Shown here: positions 62,317-64,000 of the stretch, in pieces
How the letters are laid out: every line of letters begins with the position of its first letter
Position numbering within the stretch: position 1 is the stretch's first letter
NCBI RefSeq assembly: GCF_015354245.1
Contig: NZ_JADKYZ010000008.1
Span: 1 to 64,000, forward strand
Reading direction: 5' to 3'
DNA: 64,000 bases
Origin: Diaphorobacter caeni
GTDB lineage: Bacteria > Pseudomonadota > Gammaproteobacteria > Burkholderiales > Burkholderiaceae_C
Notes under the pieces: generated by a model
The model's database searches: none
What the model saw: only the letters and a program-made list of their open reading frames with translations
What the model was told of the DNA's origin: nothing
Position numbers and translations under genes: made by a program

Positions 62317-62319
62317 GTT

Positions 62320-64000
62320 TTAAGCCCCCGGAGTGGATCGCGGCCAGTTCACTGTTGTCGTCGTTCCGCCCGTGCCACCCGAGCCAGATGCACCTGTATT
62401 CTTGGCGGGCTCGTAGTACTCGGGCACCGCGCGAGTGGTGTATGTGACTTCCGTATCTTTGGACGCGGTGGTTGTCGTCAACTGGCCGCCGCTGGTGTTG
62501 CTGACCTGACGTGATGTGACCCATGTGATCTGGTGCGATCCCAGCGCTCCAGCCTGGGCGGTTTGAAAATGGACGAAGCCCGCTGGATCAGTCGCGCCTG
62601 GCGCAATGATCTCGGTGATCAACGCATCCACCTGGCACTCGATCACGAACTCTGCGCCTGCATCCGGCATGAACGCCGGGTCCATCAGAACGCTGCAGCT
62701 TGGGTAATCCACCACACCCGTGCCAGCGCCGGTCAGCTTGCCGCTGCCGTTGTCGGTCACAGTGCGAAGCACCCCCTGACTGGGATACTTGATCGACAGC
62801 GAGCTCGGCACGATGGCATCGTCCTCTGTGTCGCCTTCGACCACCCACGAGTACTTCGGCGCGCGCACCAAAGCGCCCTGGCTGGATCGGCTGCTGAACG
62901 ACATCGCGGTGCCGTAGGACACGCTGATCGAGCTGCCGATGTCCGGCAGGCCCTGCAGTGTGCATGTGCCGGTGTTGTTGAGATAGCTGATCGCACCACC
63001 GCCAAAGCCAGTGAGTCGACCCGTTCCGTCGTCATAGATCGTGTAACGCTGGCCGCCAGACCAGTAGTCGATGAATACGGTGCCAGGCGCTGGCGGCTGC
63101 TTGAACGACAGCACATAGGTGCGCCCTTGGTTCTGCTCGCTGATCTTGATGCGATACGTGTGCGGCGTCGTTCCCACCTCGACCTTGCGCGGCTCGGTCG
63201 CCAACGTCAGGGTCGCGCGCGACGTTGGCTTCTGGTTCACTACGTTGGCTTCAGAGCGGCTGTTGTGCACCACCTGCGTGAACACTGTCTCCAGTTGCAG
63301 CCAGACGTCATCGACCTGCGTCGACTCGGCCAGACGCGTGACACCAGCAAACAGGCGGGTGTCGGAGTAGACCGTGGAGCGGATGATCGTCTTGCCAGCG
63401 CCGCGCGCAAAGGTACGGGTTGCAGGCGAACCGGGAAAGTCCAACGACAGCGGGTCAAACAGCTCGCAGGTCACAATCTGACCATCAAATTCAACAAGGC
63501 CGTTGTTTAAGTATTCCGCGCACTTGCGCACCTCGACTTCGATGGACTTGATCCGCACGCGTTGGCGGCGCTCGGTCGCCAGACCCTCGTTGTAGATCAG
63601 CAGATAGGTCAGGCCCACCGTCGGCGGGCTCATCTCGGGCCGCTGAAACACCTGAAACGACAGCGTGGAGGCGAACGCGTTCTCGAGCAGGTAGCCGCCA
63701 AACTCCGGACCCGGTGCGCGACCGGCCTCGATCCGCTTGACGATGTCAGCACGCGTCGCAAACGAGTCCTCGACCGACAGCATGGTGACGCTGACGTTTG
63801 GATCTGCCGGCGGCTCAGCGATCACCACGTTCGCACCCAGGAGCGGCGCGGTATCGGTATTGCGCAGCACACCGAAGACTGAATAGATTTCCACCCGGCC
63901 GACCGTGCGCGACTCCTGGCTGATGTCCGGGAAAATCTCGTTCGACTTGCCGCTGGTCAGCAGCTGGGCCGATGGCGGTCCACCGCCTTCGGGCTTGTCG
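62320..64000 (-). CDS. Phage tail-type structural protein (partial at window end)
   Basis: At least 560 residues, open to the window edge; a GTG at 63894 is just an internal codon of the frame. It contains SGKSNEIFPDISQESRTVGR, ANVVIAEPPADPNVSVT and several strand repeats, e.g. DGTGRLTGFGGG and DNGSGKLTGAGT, a repeated motif. A Gly/Ser/Thr-rich C-terminus. It resembles uncharacterised tail proteins of Burkholderia- and Comamonas-type prophages, by overall style only. First gene of the block seen here. Confidence 0.62.
   Translation of the reverse strand, partial: DKPEGGGPPSAQLLTSGKSNEIFPDISQESRTVGRVEIYSVFGVLRNTDTAPLLGANVVIAEPPADPNVSVTMLSVEDSFATRADIVKRIEAGRAPGPEFGGYLLENAFASTLSFQVFQRPEMSPPTVGLTYLLIYNEGLATERRQRVRIKSIEVEVRKCAEYLNNGLVEFDGQIVTCELFDPLSLDFPGSPATRTFARGAGKTIIRSTVYSDTRLFAGVTRLAESTQVDDVWLQLETVFTQVVHNSRSEANVVNQKPTSRATLTLATEPRKVEVGTTPHTYRIKISEQNQGRTYVLSFKQPPAPGTVFIDYWSGGQRYTIYDDGTGRLTGFGGGAISYLNNTGTCTLQGLPDIGSSISVSYGTAMSFSSRSSQGALVRAPKYSWVVEGDTEDDAIVPSSLSIKYPSQGVLRTVTDNGSGKLTGAGTGVVDYPSCSVLMDPAFMPDAGAEFVIECQVDALITEIIAPGATDPAGFVHFQTAQAGALGSHQITWVTSRQVSNTSGGQLTTTTASKDTEVTYTTRAVPEYYEPAKNTGASGSGGTGGTTTTVNWPRSTPGA

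Overview
The window looks like chromosomal DNA from a betaproteobacterium of the family Comamonadaceae, close to Comamonas or Delftia. The pointers are the gene order gyrA-serC-pheA-tyrA-aroA/cmk-rpsA-ihfB-lapA-lapB, a fused EPSP synthase/CMP kinase, cvpA-purF-metZ, a phasin, a Bug-family solute-binding protein and a high G+C content. The genus cannot be fixed from sequence alone.

Layout. 1-13.6 kb: the tail of an unidentified plus-strand ORF, an OmpA-type lipoprotein-like porin gene (minus strand), then a long plus-strand run for gyrase, serine and aromatic amino acid synthesis, ribosomal protein S1, IHF-beta, LapAB (control of envelope biogenesis) and a ComEA-like protein. 13.8-20.1 kb: a complete, translationally coupled Mrp-type cation/proton antiporter operon (mrpA/B fusion, C, D, E, F, G). 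20.1-22.0 kb: a minus-strand pair that I read as a type III secretion chaperone (CesT type) followed by a YopT-like cysteine-protease effector. No secretion apparatus is present in the window, so it looks like an orphan effector island. 22.1-36.3 kb: metabolic and transport genes, mostly minus strand (5-oxoprolinase, FluC, LOG protein, chemoreceptor, MFS permease, RmuC, 2-hydroxyacid reductase, CitMHS/NhaD-like transporter, PncB, thioesterase).

36.4-38.4 kb: a phasin gene behind a sigma70 promoter flanked by two near-identical putative PhaR boxes, an orphan promoter-to-terminator unit that may encode a ~125-nt small RNA, a family repeat element, and a short-chain dehydrogenase behind a perfect 20-bp palindrome resembling LiuR-type operators. 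38.6-39.6 kb: eight tRNA genes (Ala, Glu, Asp in repeating order) transcribed directly downstream of gltX, the enzyme that charges three of them. 39.6-46.8 kb: gltX-metZ-purF-cvpA-SPOR-folC, all minus strand. 46.9-55.6 kb: assorted housekeeping genes (YffB/ArsC-like, glycine-zipper protein, PpnP, ArgG, Bug protein, MurB, YajQ, a retropepsin-like protease, a degenerate HD-GYP protein).

55.7-64.0 kb: a lower-G+C stand-alone M41-like metalloprotease and then a tightly packed minus-strand block of virion-type genes that runs off the window end. This is most likely part of a prophage tail module. One gene in it is split by an 8-bp tandem duplication.

Highlights: gyrA carries arginine at codon 83 (a quinolone-resistance position); the effector/chaperone pair; the candidate sRNA; the promoter/operator architecture of the phasin gene; and the 8-bp duplication in the phage block. 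All family assignments come from reading motifs by eye. No database search was run.
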